Assembly (NCBI GenBank): GCA_947503835.1
Contig: CANNFM010000009.1
Span: 160,626 to 224,625 of the forward strand
Length of the DNA stretch: 64,000 nt
Origin: an uncultured Aquimarina sp.
GTDB lineage: Bacteria > Bacteroidota > Bacteroidia > Flavobacteriales > Flavobacteriaceae
Reading direction: 5' to 3'
Below, piece by piece: positions 17,959 to 27,239 of this stretch. Position 1 is the first letter of the stretch. Each line of letters begins with the position of its first letter. Position numbers and translations under genes: made by a program. The notes below the pieces were generated by a model. That model saw only the letters and a list, made by a program, of their open reading frames with translations. It did no database searches and had not been told where the DNA came from.

Positions 17959-18066
17959 ACCACAATACACCCCTAGTTTTCAATTACATAATTGTAGTGT
18001 AGCTATACCCCTATTTAGACTATAGTCTAATTATTTCATGTAAACACTTATCGTCAACAAAGCAAT

Positions 18067-18084
18067 ATACCCTGTATTGGGTAT
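18067..18084 (+). promoter_or_regulatory. inverted repeat ATACCC-N6-GGGTAT upstream of the protease gene
   Basis: ATACCC TGTATT GGGTAT is a 6-bp inverted repeat, followed after three bases by TTTGTGTACTCTTTTTT. A near-identical site with the same spacer length and the same downstream TTTGTG..CTCTTTTT lies before the lipoprotein gene at 22317. Both flank a LuxR-type response regulator gene, so this is a good candidate for its binding site; the start of the protease gene is 142 bases downstream. Confidence 0.6.
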
Positions 18085-18226
18085 GGATTTGTGTACTCTT
18101 TTTTGAGAGTTTTGGAGTAAACTAAATAACTAAAATAGACAAGAAAGTGATATCCATACAAAAATAACCTCTTTAGACAATAAGGTATTCTTGTGTTAAT
18201 ACTTTCTTTGATTCAAGATGTAAATC

Positions 18227-19423
18227 ATGACCGAATTCAAGTATTTAAATGAATCTAAAGCCGATAATGCTTTAAAGTATTGGGGAGATTTTATAATAAA
18301 ATCTAAAAAAATACAATATATAGCGGTGGTCAAAAAAAATAGATTCCAATTTTGTTTAGAGATAGGAAAACAGCATAGAGAAACATTTAAAATCAACGAT
18401 TACATAGTTGGAAAAATCAATAGCTTGACATTTATTGAGGTAAAGAATTTATACGAAACTGCTCCCATCCCTATACGTAGATTAATACGAAGAATTAAAA
18501 ATTTTAAAAGTAGAGAGCTTTTAACAGAAAAACACAAAAAACAACATTTTATTAATACTATTAAAAAAACAAGTCTGTTTATACGCTCAAAAGAAGTTTC
18601 CAAATTTGTCATGGATGATTATGATCAAAAAAAACCAGAACATATTGAATTCAAAAGAAATAATGATTTTGATCATATATCAGGTGGAAATGCAATCAGC
18701 TTCAAAAAAAATAAATTTGGCACCCTAGGAGGTATATTTAAATTGAAAAAATTTCCAAAAGAATTCTTTGGAATTTCCAACTGGCATGTAATTGCATTAA
18801 ATGAAATTTGTGGACAACAACTTTACCTTCAAGTAAAAAAAGGAAACCAAACAAGTACCTATGAGTATGGAAACCTTTCATGGTGGTGTCGAGATGATCT
18901 ACGAGAAGTTGGATTTGTTCATTTCCCAAATCTTACATCAGAAAAAGTTAGAAAAAAAAATATTTGCGGGTACAACCATAGTGGCAAATTAGGTTCTCCC
19001 AAAATTAATCTAGAAGTAATGAAATGTGGAAAAACAACAAATTGCAATTGTGATGATAAAAAATGTCTTAAAGGAATTATTTATTCTGCTAATGCTACTG
19101 TTAAAGTAAATTCAAATTCAAGAAATGATAATATTCCTTTCAAGAATCAAATACTCATAAAAAACAAAAAACCAATCCTTGATTCCCCTTTCTCAATGGA
19201 TGGTGATTCGGGATCAATTGTTGTAAATGATGATTATGATATTGTAGGACTACTCTTTGGGAAGACTGAAGGCGAAAATGCTTCAACGGGTAATGATAAT
19301 ACTTTTTATGTTGCAAATAACATTAATAACATTTTTAATAAAACGTTTAAAAAACCTCAATGTATAATGATCAATAAGAGAAAAGAAACTCTTCACTCCT
19401 TCGATCTTTGCGAATTCATCTAA
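18227..19423 (+). CDS. trypsin-like serine protease domain protein without signal peptide
   Basis: A 398-residue protein. Residues 1-150 are basic with no known domain; 150-375 look like a chymotrypsin-fold protease: catalytic His187 in 'FFGISNWHVIALN', a candidate Asp at 223/224, and Ser328 in 'SMDGDSGSIVV', followed by 'DYDIVGLLFG' and 'TFYVANNINNIF'. There are no signal peptide or membrane segments, so it should act in the cytoplasm. Cysteines cluster at 267-280 (CGKTTNCNCDDKKC), a possible metal site. It leads a run of four plus-strand genes ending in a two-component pair. Confidence 0.72.
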   Translation: MTEFKYLNESKADNALKYWGDFIIKSKKIQYIAVVKKNRFQFCLEIGKQHRETFKINDYIVGKINSLTFIEVKNLYETAPIPIRRLIRRIKNFKSRELLTEKHKKQHFINTIKKTSLFIRSKEVSKFVMDDYDQKKPEHIEFKRNNDFDHISGGNAISFKKNKFGTLGGIFKLKKFPKEFFGISNWHVIALNEICGQQLYLQVKKGNQTSTYEYGNLSWWCRDDLREVGFVHFPNLTSEKVRKKNICGYNHSGKLGSPKINLEVMKCGKTTNCNCDDKKCLKGIIYSANATVKVNSNSRNDNIPFKNQILIKNKKPILDSPFSMDGDSGSIVVNDDYDIVGLLFGKTEGENASTGNDNTFYVANNINNIFNKTFKKPQCIMINKRKETLHSFDLCEFI

Positions 19424-19452
19424 ATAATTTAATAATCAAAAACCAAAATATT

Positions 19453-19872
19453 ATGTATTTATGTCCAGTAAAAATAAACAGTCAATCCTTTATGTTTTTC
19501 GAAGATAAAGACTTAAAAATCACTTGTGAAGCTGAATGGAAACAAAGTAATATAGAAAAAATTAACTTCACGTTAAACGGGAAAGGAGATACTAAATATC
19601 AAATTTTAGACATTAATCCTTGCAGACATAGAAAGGGGTATAAATTTTATATGATTCACTTATTAGAAAAAAAAGGTATCGCCGATAATCAAGAGTATGA
19701 GGCAAGCAGAAACACCCACCTAGTTGGATTAAAATTAAAGAAATCCAATCATACTGTTGTTTTTCATTTTAATCTATATCCTGAACCTCCAGGGGGGCCT
19801 ATTGTAAAAAAATGTAAATTCTCTGGAGAGACCATGGAAACAAAAGAAGGCAGCATAATTATAGGAGCATAA
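19453..19872 (+). CDS. small protein of unknown function in the protease cluster
   Basis: With ATG 19453 the product is 139 residues (MYLCPVKINSQ...). An earlier ATG at 19408 lies inside the protease gene, so the later start is preferred. The protein is beta-rich, with 'GKGDTKYQILDINPCRHRKG' and a C-terminus 'KEGSIIIGA'; I recognise no family. It sits 29 bases after the protease stop and 5 bases before the kinase gene, so it is likely a substrate, inhibitor or partner of the protease. That role is inference from position. Confidence 0.6.
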   Translation: MYLCPVKINSQSFMFFEDKDLKITCEAEWKQSNIEKINFTLNGKGDTKYQILDINPCRHRKGYKFYMIHLLEKKGIADNQEYEASRNTHLVGLKLKKSNHTVVFHFNLYPEPPGGPIVKKCKFSGETMETKEGSIIIGA

Positions 19873-19877
19873 CTATT

Positions 19878-21665
19878 GTGAATATTAAAAATCCTCTAAA
19901 ACTCTTAATTTTACCAGTAAGTATTTTACTTACTGGTTCTAGTTTTTCTCAAAACATAGAATTGAAACTAATAAAGCAATATCTCAATAATTTTTCACCT
20001 GATTCTGCTTTAATAGCTTTGCAAAAAACTGATATTTCATATCTTGATAATACAAATCTTGCTTTTTTTCATTACTATAAAGGTGAGGCTCACCTTATGA
20101 TAGATCAGCACAACATTGCATTTGAAGAATTTACTACTGCTGAGAAATACTTCGCCAAAAACAATGATATAAGTAACATTGCTGAAATAAACTTTAAAAT
20201 AGGGCAACTACTAGAAGAACAGAAAAACAATAGTGTAGATTCAAAACCTTTTTTTGACAAATATATATTGTATGCAAAATCAAAAAATGATCCCAGAAAA
20301 CTAGATTCTGCATATACCAGAACAGGTATCACATATTTAAAAAATGATCATGGAAATTTAGCCATTAAATATTTTGACAAAGCTATTACTGAAGCCAAAA
20401 AAAGTCTTGATACCTTAAGGATTGCTTCAATACAATTTAATAAAGGAGTAACCTATACAACCGTTCTTAAAAATCATGATTCGGCATTAGAGATATACAA
20501 AAAAACCCTACCTATTTTTATTAAATACAACAAAAAAAATTTTGTTTCTTATAATTATAATAATACCGCTCAAGCATATAAAAGTTTAGGTAAATATGAT
20601 AACGCCATTAAATATTACAAAAAAGCTGACTCTATATCATTAGATGAAAATAAGGCCAAAACGAAAGTAATATTTTATGAAAACATAAGTGATCTTCACA
20701 AAAAAAATCAAGATTACAAAAATGCATTTATCTATTTAGAAAAATTAAATCAACTTAAAGACAGTATAAATGATACTCGACAAAACATAGAAATTTCAAA
20801 AATTAAAGAACAATATGATAATGAAAAGTTAAGGGCAGACAATCTTGAAATAGAAGCCAAAAGAGTAAAAAACAAAAACTTCCTTATAGGTTCTTTAGGG
20901 CTATTGCTCTTCATTTCAATTACTGCTTTTTTAATCAATAAAAACACCAAACGAAAGCAACATATCGCTGAACAAGAACGCGAACTCGAAATCCAAAAAA
21001 CAGAAAAACTCTTAAAAGAACAAGAGTTAACTAGTATTGATGCTATGATCGCCGGGCAAGAGAAAGAGCGCCAACGATTAGCCAACGATTTACATGATAA
21101 TTTGGGGAGTACATTGGCCACGGTGAAACTTCATTTTCAGCATTTAAAGAATAACAAAGGGAATCCTGAAATTAAAAATATAACTGAACTCTACGACAAA
21201 ACAGATAACTTACTCGAAGAAGCCTATCAAAAAGTGCGCACTATAGCTCACGAAAAAAACAGCGGGGTGATGGCTAACCAAGGATTATTACCCGCCATTA
21301 AAAAACTAGCCAAAAAAGTATCCAATTCTAATCAACTTCTAGTCGAAGTGCAAGATTATGGGCTCGAAAAACGATTAGACAACACGCTTGAAATTACGAT
21401 CTTTAGAATGATCCAGGAGCTACTTACCAATAGTATTAAACATTCCCATGCCACCGAAGTTCATATTTCACTCACAAATCATGATTCATTATTAAACATT
21501 ATTATCGAAGATAACGGCAAAGGATTTGATGCCAAAGTATTACCAGAAAAGGATGGTATGGGATTAGCCACCATAGAAAAACGTATAGAACATCTAGAAG
21601 GGACTTTCGAGATTGATTCTACTATAGGAAAAGGAACCAACATCATTATAAACATACCGATATGA
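19878..21665 (+). CDS. TPR-containing sensor histidine kinase (HisKA_3 type)
   Basis: A 595-residue membrane kinase starting at GTG 19878, chosen because it gives a good signal peptide (ends SSFSQ). Residues 40-300 are tetratricopeptide repeats, a transmembrane helix follows at ~334-353, then a coiled coil, the dimerisation/phosphoacceptor motif 'ERQRLANDLHDNLG' with His406, and an HATPase with 'IQELLTNSIKHS', 'DNGKGF' and 'GMGLATIEKRI'. It overlaps the response regulator by four bases (ATGA) and so forms a cognate pair of NarX/DesK type. Confidence 0.92.
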   Translation: MNIKNPLKLLILPVSILLTGSSFSQNIELKLIKQYLNNFSPDSALIALQKTDISYLDNTNLAFFHYYKGEAHLMIDQHNIAFEEFTTAEKYFAKNNDISNIAEINFKIGQLLEEQKNNSVDSKPFFDKYILYAKSKNDPRKLDSAYTRTGITYLKNDHGNLAIKYFDKAITEAKKSLDTLRIASIQFNKGVTYTTVLKNHDSALEIYKKTLPIFIKYNKKNFVSYNYNNTAQAYKSLGKYDNAIKYYKKADSISLDENKAKTKVIFYENISDLHKKNQDYKNAFIYLEKLNQLKDSINDTRQNIEISKIKEQYDNEKLRADNLEIEAKRVKNKNFLIGSLGLLLFISITAFLINKNTKRKQHIAEQERELEIQKTEKLLKEQELTSIDAMIAGQEKERQRLANDLHDNLGSTLATVKLHFQHLKNNKGNPEIKNITELYDKTDNLLEEAYQKVRTIAHEKNSGVMANQGLLPAIKKLAKKVSNSNQLLVEVQDYGLEKRLDNTLEITIFRMIQELLTNSIKHSHATEVHISLTNHDSLLNIIIEDNGKGFDAKVLPEKDGMGLATIEKRIEHLEGTFEIDSTIGKGTNIIINIPI

Positions 21666-22288
21666 TCACAGTAGCCATAGCCGAAGATCATCAATCTTTA
21701 ATTGACGGAGTAGAACTTCTTCTTAAATACGAAGATGAAATTAGTATTGTTGGTATGGCTAATGATGGCGAGGAATTATTGAAGATTGTGAGACGAAAAC
21801 AGCCTAAAGTTGTCCTGATGGATATTAGAATGCCAAAAATCGATGGTATTGCTGCTACCAATATCATTAAAAAAGAATTACCTCACACCAAAATCATTGC
21901 TTTCTCTATGTTTGATCAAGAGGATGCTGTGCGGCAAATGGTAGAGGCTGGTGCATCGGGATATCTTCTTAAAAACTCTCCGCTAGAAGAAGTCTTAACC
22001 GCTATACAAGAAGTTGCACAAGGAGGAACTTATTTTGATGCGGCTCTTGACCCTTCACTGTTTACAAAAGATGCTAAACAACCTTCTAAGAAGCAAGTAT
22101 TATCAAAAAGCGAACGAGAAATCTTAAAACTCATCGGACAGGGAAAAACCTCATCAGAGATTGCTGCTATCCGCTTTAATTCGGTATCTACTATAGAAAC
22201 ACATCGCAAAAATATCATACGCAAGCTAGATCTGCATGGCAAAGGAGAATTACTGCGTTATGCCATTGAGAAAAAGTATGATTTTTAG
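21662..22288 (+). CDS. LuxR/NarL-type response regulator
   Basis: A 208-residue regulator: receiver domain with acidic pair ED at 8-9, phospho-acceptor D54 ('VVLMDIRMPKIDG') and K105-like lysine ('GYLLKNSPLEEV'), followed by a LuxR HTH from ~145 ('LSKSEREILKLIGQGKTSSEIA', 'VSTIETHRKNIIRKL'). It is phosphorylated by the kinase encoded just upstream. The inverted repeats at 18067 and 22317 are the likely targets. Confidence 0.95.
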   Translation: MITVAIAEDHQSLIDGVELLLKYEDEISIVGMANDGEELLKIVRRKQPKVVLMDIRMPKIDGIAATNIIKKELPHTKIIAFSMFDQEDAVRQMVEAGASGYLLKNSPLEEVLTAIQEVAQGGTYFDAALDPSLFTKDAKQPSKKQVLSKSEREILKLIGQGKTSSEIAAIRFNSVSTIETHRKNIIRKLDLHGKGELLRYAIEKKYDF

Positions 22289-22316
22289 GTAATTAAATTA
22301 CATAGAAATGACAAAT

Positions 22317-22334
22317 GTACCCTACTATGGGTAT
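22317..22334 (+). promoter_or_regulatory. second copy of the GTACCC-N6-GGGTAT inverted repeat
   Basis: GTACCC TACTAT GGGTAT then TTTTTTGTGCTCTTTTT. The half-sites, 6-base spacer and downstream TTTGTG..CTCTTTTT agree with the site at 18067. It lies 58 bases before the lipoprotein gene and just after the response regulator gene. Confidence 0.6.
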
Positions 22335-22392
22335 TTTTTTGTGCTCTTTTTAAAGGTAATTTAAACACATATTAATCTAAAATCAGACGATC

Positions 22393-22863
22393 ATGAAAAA
22401 ATCACTTATCTTTTTTTTAACTCTATTAACAATATCTACTATTTCTTGTAATAGTGACGACGATGACGATGCTACTCCAATTCTTATTGAAGAAGCAGTT
22501 ATAGGATGCAACGATTCTAACGCTTTAAATTATAATTCAAACGCAGACGAAAATGATGGTTCTTGCATATATTCTAAAATTACCTTTTATGCACGATTTA
22601 ACTCCTTTAATGGAATTCCAATAACAAAAATTGAAATCCTAGTTAATGGTGAAATTGTAGGCTCGATAAACAATGGTTTTATATGGACGAATGCTCCAGG
22701 TAACTGTTCGTCCACCGGAACAGTTAGTTATAAATTTTTGGATGGTAATACTATAGACTGGAACACAAATATGTTTCTGGCAAATGGTCAATTGATTTCA
22801 TCAAGCGGAACAAAATCACCAAACAAATCAACTGAATGCATAAAAATTAATGTAACCAATTAA
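22393..22863 (+). CDS. lipoprotein with a calcium-binding-like 'GCxDxxALNYxxxAxxxDGSC' motif
   Basis: A 156-residue product with a lipobox ('LTISTISCNSDDDDD') and then 'GCNDSNALNYNSNADENDG' followed by SC, an acidic repeat unit I have often seen in secreted proteins of marine Bacteroidetes and that probably binds calcium. The second half is a beta-rich domain without a known name. It follows the predicted regulator site at 22317, so it is a likely output gene of the two-component pair. Confidence 0.7.
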   Translation: MKKSLIFFLTLLTISTISCNSDDDDDATPILIEEAVIGCNDSNALNYNSNADENDGSCIYSKITFYARFNSFNGIPITKIEILVNGEIVGSINNGFIWTNAPGNCSSTGTVSYKFLDGNTIDWNTNMFLANGQLISSSGTKSPNKSTECIKINVTN

Positions 22864-22880
22864 TCGTATGAAAACTTTAT

Positions 22881-22919
22881 TAAAAAAAAAACGTCCTTTC
22901 TTAATTAAGAAAGGACGTT
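22881..22919 (-). terminator. terminator downstream of the DPP III gene
   Basis: A perfect 15-bp stem (AACGTCCTTTCTTAA / TTAAGAAAGGACGTT) with a run of T after it on the minus strand; the plus strand lacks a T-run, so it serves the minus-strand peptidase gene. Confidence 0.85.
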
Positions 22920-22941
22920 CTAAATATAATCTTTACCTAAA

Positions 22942-24987
22942 TTAATTCACCTCAGGCAAGAAGTTATAGTTCTTACTATAATCTAACATTTGTGAAGCAA
23001 AATCTTCTGGCTGTGTTACTTTAATCTTTAAAATCTCTCCGTTTTCATCCATTTCTGGTACTAAAACAGGGTTTACAAAACCACTATATGGTGCAGATGT
23101 AAATTGTTCGTTACGTTTCAACACTTCTGCATGTATCGCTTGATCAACTTTTACTCCATATCCTTCAACTAAAGCTTCTGCTGCTTTGTAATCACCTTCA
23201 GACTTGATACGTTGTGTTTCGCGTAGCAACTGCCCAAAAATATCTCGTAGTTTCTTATAATCTTTGATATCATAATACGTTTTACCATCTCTGGTTACTT
23301 TTTCAATAACATTATCTTTAGCTCCTTTTTCGAACGCCCAGGCACTTACCCATTGTCTGTTTCTCATATGAGCTTCTTCTACATCATCACCAAGATTTAA
23401 ACGTATCAACTGCCCCAGCAAACCATTTCTAATGTAACCGTCGTATGCAGCTTTACCAGTCTCTTCCCAGTCCTCTACTAAACCAAGCTCTTGTAGTTTT
23501 GGGTCCATTAAGTAGTATAATCCAACCAAATCAGCACGACCTTCTTCCATGGTAGAAGCATAATTCTTAAGTGTTTCCTTGGTCTCTCCTACTCCAGGAT
23601 TTAATTGTCCTGATGCATGACCTACTACTTCGTGTAATGCAGTATGCAGCTTATCGGCTAACTGTCCATATTTTTCTTCTAGTTCAAATTCTGTGCTATC
23701 GTGAACAAATTCTTTTAAACGACCAGAACCACCTGCATTATTATACGCACTAATAATGTTACCCAGAGATACAGATTTAGATCCTACAGCCGCTCTAATC
23801 CAATTGGCATTAGGTAGGTTAACTCCTATTGGCGTACTTGGCGAAGCATCTCCTGCTTCTCCAGCTACAGCTACTACTTTATAAGAAACACCTACAACAC
23901 TATCTTTTTTATGCGCATCCATTAATGGAGAATTATCTTCAAACCATTGTGCATTTTCAGATAATACTGCCATTTTCTTAGACATATCAAAATCCTTAAT
24001 CTCTACAATAGTTTCATAAGAGCCTCTATATCCTAATGGATCATTGTATACTTCGATAAAACTATTGATATAATCAATATTTCCTTCGGTTGCTGCGGTC
24101 CATGCCACATTATAATCATCCCAAGTCTGTAAATTCCCAGTCTTGTAGTACTCTATTAATAATCCTAAAGCATCCCCTTGCGCTTCATTTTCGGCTACTT
24201 CTTTTGCTTTTTCTAACCATTTGATAATTTCATCGATAGCAGATCCATATAATCCTCCTGATTTATACACTCTTTCTTTAAGCGTTCCATTCTCTTTTAC
24301 CAATTGAGAATTTAAACCAAATGATAATGGTTTATCTGGATTAGGAGATTTCATTTTTCCGTAAAATGATTCTACATCTGCATTAGTTACTCCAGGTCCG
24401 TAGAAATTAACAGCAGACAATGCCACATTATCAACTCCTTTTGCCTGATTTACTTTTTTAGCATCTTCGTCATTAAAAATCACCTCGTATGCCTCTTTTG
24501 ACACCTCGGTACTAGTAGCGGCAAGAAGAGAACTAAAATAATCTTTAGTAAACTCTGGCTTGATTTTATCGTTACTGTAATGATGATGTATCCCGTTTGA
24601 GAACCAAACACGCTTTACATAGGTTTCAAAAGCTTTCCAATCTTTAGAATTCTTATCACCTTCATATGTCGTGTACACCTTTTCTAATGCTTTTCTAATC
24701 ACAAGATTATGGCGATAATTCTGATCCCACATGATATCTCTTCCACTTAGTCCGGCTTGAGTAAGATAATACACTAATTTTTGCTCCTTTAAGGTAAGAT
24801 TATCCCATCCCGGGATTTGGTACCTTAGAATTTTTAAATCCGCAAACTGCTCTACAACATAATCAAATTTTTCTTCTACAGTTTCTTGTTCTTGTTGATC
24901 AACTTGATCCTGTACTTTAGGATCTTTTTTACAGGCTATTAGCATAGTAGTAATAGCAATAAAAAATAATATTCTATTGAGTTTCAT
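22942..24987 (-). CDS. dipeptidyl-peptidase III family (M49) lipoprotein
   Basis: The 681-residue protein has a lipobox ('AITTMLIACKKDPK') and an M49 core with zinc motif HEVVGH at 452-457 and the third-ligand region 'EEGRADLVGLYYLMD' at ~477. DPP III removes dipeptides from the N-termini of short peptides. The length fits the family (about 650-720). The lipid anchor places it in the periplasm, whereas the eukaryotic enzyme is cytosolic. Confidence 0.92.
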   Translation of the reverse strand: MKLNRILFFIAITTMLIACKKDPKVQDQVDQQEQETVEEKFDYVVEQFADLKILRYQIPGWDNLTLKEQKLVYYLTQAGLSGRDIMWDQNYRHNLVIRKALEKVYTTYEGDKNSKDWKAFETYVKRVWFSNGIHHHYSNDKIKPEFTKDYFSSLLAATSTEVSKEAYEVIFNDEDAKKVNQAKGVDNVALSAVNFYGPGVTNADVESFYGKMKSPNPDKPLSFGLNSQLVKENGTLKERVYKSGGLYGSAIDEIIKWLEKAKEVAENEAQGDALGLLIEYYKTGNLQTWDDYNVAWTAATEGNIDYINSFIEVYNDPLGYRGSYETIVEIKDFDMSKKMAVLSENAQWFEDNSPLMDAHKKDSVVGVSYKVVAVAGEAGDASPSTPIGVNLPNANWIRAAVGSKSVSLGNIISAYNNAGGSGRLKEFVHDSTEFELEEKYGQLADKLHTALHEVVGHASGQLNPGVGETKETLKNYASTMEEGRADLVGLYYLMDPKLQELGLVEDWEETGKAAYDGYIRNGLLGQLIRLNLGDDVEEAHMRNRQWVSAWAFEKGAKDNVIEKVTRDGKTYYDIKDYKKLRDIFGQLLRETQRIKSEGDYKAAEALVEGYGVKVDQAIHAEVLKRNEQFTSAPYSGFVNPVLVPEMDENGEILKIKVTQPEDFASQMLDYSKNYNFLPEVN

Positions 24988-25009
24988 TATTGAGTGTTTA
25001 TTGTTTTGA

Positions 25010-25017
25010 CAAATGTA
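25010..25017 (-). promoter_or_regulatory. -7 box (TACATTTG) for the DPP III gene
   Basis: Minus strand TACATTTG matches TAnnTTTG, with TTTG about 16 bases further upstream. The start codon is 23 bases away, so the leader would be very short. Confidence 0.45.
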
Positions 25018-25079
25018 ACAAAATAAAAGGATGCAAAAATTAGTTATATTAGCTAATCAAACAATCTAAACTAACTAAC

Positions 25080-26114
25080 ATGAAAATAATTAAGTATTTA
25101 TTTTTTCTATTATTATTAGTGATAATTGGGGGCGCAGTATATATAGCTACTATTGACGGAGAATATCAAGTTGAAGAGAGTAGAGTTATAGATGCCCCGG
25201 ATGAGCTATTATTTGATACAATTAACGAGTATAAAACCTGGGAAAAATGGGGGCCGTGGATGGATGAATCTGATGACCTAATTATGGAATATCCGAAAAA
25301 AACTAGTGGAGAGGGAGCTTCTTATAGCTGGAAAAGTGAAACACAAGGAGACGGTAAAATGGAAACTAAAAAAGCTTCTCCTTTTACTAGTATTGACCAA
25401 AATATCACTTTTGTTACTCCAATGGGTGAAAGTAAAAGTGATGTCTATTGGAAGTTTGAAAAAATTGAAGGCAATAAGACAAAAGTTACCTGGGGAATGA
25501 AAGGCACACAGTCTTTTATGGAAAAAGCATTTTGGGCTACACAAGATAGTACCGTATCACAAATGCTAAGACCAATGTACCAGAGAGGGCTTGAAAAATT
25601 AGATACATATACCAAAGAAAAAATGAAAGAATACTCTGTTAACGTTGATGGTATAACTGAGCATGAAGGAGGATTTTACATGTATACAGCAACCACATCG
25701 TCTATTGCAGCAATGGCCGAAAAGATGGCACAAATGCTACCTGCAGTAAGTACATACATGAAACAAAATAATCTTCCACAGACGGGGATGCCATTTACCT
25801 TGTATAACGAATTTAATCCCGAACAAGGGACTACTATTTTCTCTTCGGCAATACCAACAAGAGAAAAAGTCGTAACTCCAAAAGAAAGTGTAATCCTTTG
25901 TGACTTCTTACCAAAACAAAAAGTGGTTAAGACAACATTAAAAGGAGATTATGCGAACTTGAAAGAAGCTTGGGAAACAGGATATAAATATATCGCAGAT
26001 AACGGTTTAGAACCCGATGCAAAATCTCCTGCTTTTGAAGTGTATAAAACAGATCCGGGAATACAGCCTAATCCTGCAGAATGGATTACAGAAATTTATG
26101 TTCCGATAAAATAG
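25080..26114 (+). CDS. SRPBCC and GyrI-like domain protein, membrane-anchored
   Basis: A 344-residue protein with an N-terminal helix (3-25), a SRPBCC/polyketide cyclase domain (~30-165: 'VEESRVIDAPDELLFDTINEYKTWEKWGPW', here in part) and a GyrI-like/AraC effector-binding domain (~190-340: 'PFTLYNEFN', 'AIPTREKV', 'WETGYKYIADN', 'FEVYKTDPG'). Both folds bind small hydrophobic ligands. The architecture is common in flavobacteria but no ligand is known. Confidence 0.85.
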   Translation: MKIIKYLFFLLLLVIIGGAVYIATIDGEYQVEESRVIDAPDELLFDTINEYKTWEKWGPWMDESDDLIMEYPKKTSGEGASYSWKSETQGDGKMETKKASPFTSIDQNITFVTPMGESKSDVYWKFEKIEGNKTKVTWGMKGTQSFMEKAFWATQDSTVSQMLRPMYQRGLEKLDTYTKEKMKEYSVNVDGITEHEGGFYMYTATTSSIAAMAEKMAQMLPAVSTYMKQNNLPQTGMPFTLYNEFNPEQGTTIFSSAIPTREKVVTPKESVILCDFLPKQKVVKTTLKGDYANLKEAWETGYKYIADNGLEPDAKSPAFEVYKTDPGIQPNPAEWITEIYVPIK

Positions 26115-26126
26115 GAATTACTATAT

Positions 26127-26168
26127 AAAAACTGCATTTTACCATTCTGTGTAAAATGCAGTTTTTTT
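26127..26168 (+). terminator. terminator between the SRPBCC gene and fluC
   Basis: A perfect stem (AAAAACTGCATTTTAC / GTAAAATGCAGTTTTT) with an 8-base loop and a T-run. Confidence 0.9.
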
Positions 26169-26181
26169 TAATTATTGATTA

Positions 26182-26547
26182 ATGAAACAATTACTTTTAG
26201 TATTTATTGGTGGAGGAACCGGTAGTGTTGCCCGTTATCTAATTAGTAAATTTCTCAATCAAAATCTTTATAATTTTCCTTTTGGGACTTTATTAGTTAA
26301 TATTATTGGTAGCTTATTAATTGGTATCATTCTTGGGTTATCCTTAAAAACCAATTCATTATCACAAAATACTGTTTTACTTCTGGCAACAGGTTTTTGT
26401 GGTGGTTTTACTACATTTTCTTCTTTTGCATACGAAAACCAGATTATGTTCAAAAACGGTGACCTTTGGAGTCTTTTTATTTATACTGCTGGTTCTTTTA
26501 TTTTAGGATTATTAGCCGTATTTTTAGGAATGTTCCTTTCCAAATAA
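26182..26547 (+). CDS. crcB: fluoride efflux transporter FluC (CrcB)
   Basis: A 121-residue four-helix protein with the family signatures 'GGGTGSVARYLISK', 'PFGTLLVNIIGS' and 'GFCGGFTTFSSFAYE' (TxxSTF-type phenylalanine box). It forms a dimeric F- channel. I saw no fluoride riboswitch in the 14 bases between the terminator and the ATG. It is 56 bases upstream of the P-II gene. Confidence 0.95.
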   Translation: MKQLLLVFIGGGTGSVARYLISKFLNQNLYNFPFGTLLVNIIGSLLIGIILGLSLKTNSLSQNTVLLLATGFCGGFTTFSSFAYENQIMFKNGDLWSLFIYTAGSFILGLLAVFLGMFLSK

Positions 26548-26603
26548 AAAAGAACATCACTTTTAAGCGTTATGAATACGCCAACCACAAACATAAAATA
26601 TCC

Positions 26604-26942
26604 ATGAAAAAGATCGAAGCTATTATTCGTAAATCCAGGTTTGGTGACGTGAAAGATAATCTACACGATATTGGAGTTAATTTTTTCACATATTGGGATG
26701 TTACCGGTGTGGGTAATGAAAAAAAGGGGAAAGTATATCGAGGTATTAGCTATAACACATCCGATATACAACGCAGATATATTTCTATAGTGGTGTCTGA
26801 TGAGTTTGAAGAAAAAACCATTGCCGCAATTATTGAAGCTGCTAAAACCGGAGAAGTAGGTGATGGTAAAATTTTTGTTTCAGATATCCAGAATACCTAT
26901 AGAATAAGAACAGAAGAAAAAGGCAACCAAGCCCTAAATTGA
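26604..26942 (+). CDS. P-II family nitrogen regulator
   Basis: A 112-residue GlnB/GlnK-like protein. The ATG at 26604 (MKKIEAIIRKSRFGDV) is the family start. T-loop 'GKVYRGISYNTSDIQRR' and B-loop 'AAKTGEVGDGKIFV' (ATP/2-oxoglutarate site) are present. In flavobacteria I expect such genes beside amt and a porin; here no ammonium transporter lies next to it, only a porin after 297 bases. Confidence 0.93.
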   Translation: MKKIEAIIRKSRFGDVKDNLHDIGVNFFTYWDVTGVGNEKKGKVYRGISYNTSDIQRRYISIVVSDEFEEKTIAAIIEAAKTGEVGDGKIFVSDIQNTYRIRTEEKGNQALN

Positions 26943-27116
26943 TCATTTTAATAAAAACGATAAGGTATACATACCTAAATCTCTACTCTACCTATAAATC
27001 ATCTTTACTTTTCTCAACTCTTTTTAATGAAAACTTTGCAATACTTCAAATATCATTAAAAAACCACTTTCAAATTCTTAAAATTTCAACAAATAAACAT
27101 TAAACCTTAATTTTTT

Positions 27117-27162
27117 TAGGGTATAAAATCAATAAAACATAAAAATAAACCTTTATACCCTA
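27117..27162 (+). promoter_or_regulatory. 11-bp inverted repeat upstream of the porin gene
   Basis: TAGGGTATAAA at 27117-27127 is the exact reverse complement of TTTATACCCTA at 27152-27162 (24-base spacer). A further GGGGTA occurs at 27172. The pair lies 69-123 bases before the porin ATG and could be an operator or the stem of a leader structure. Confidence 0.4.
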
Positions 27163-27239
27163 TTTTTTATTGGGGTAAAATTCTTTTAACATAGTTTTAC
27201 GGTTCCAATTAAAAATAATTTCAATAATTAATGTTTATT

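Noticed and set aside
26466..26603. N-terminal extension of the P-II gene
   Set aside because: It overlaps fluC in another frame; P-II proteins start at MKKIEAIIRK, which fits the ATG at 26604.
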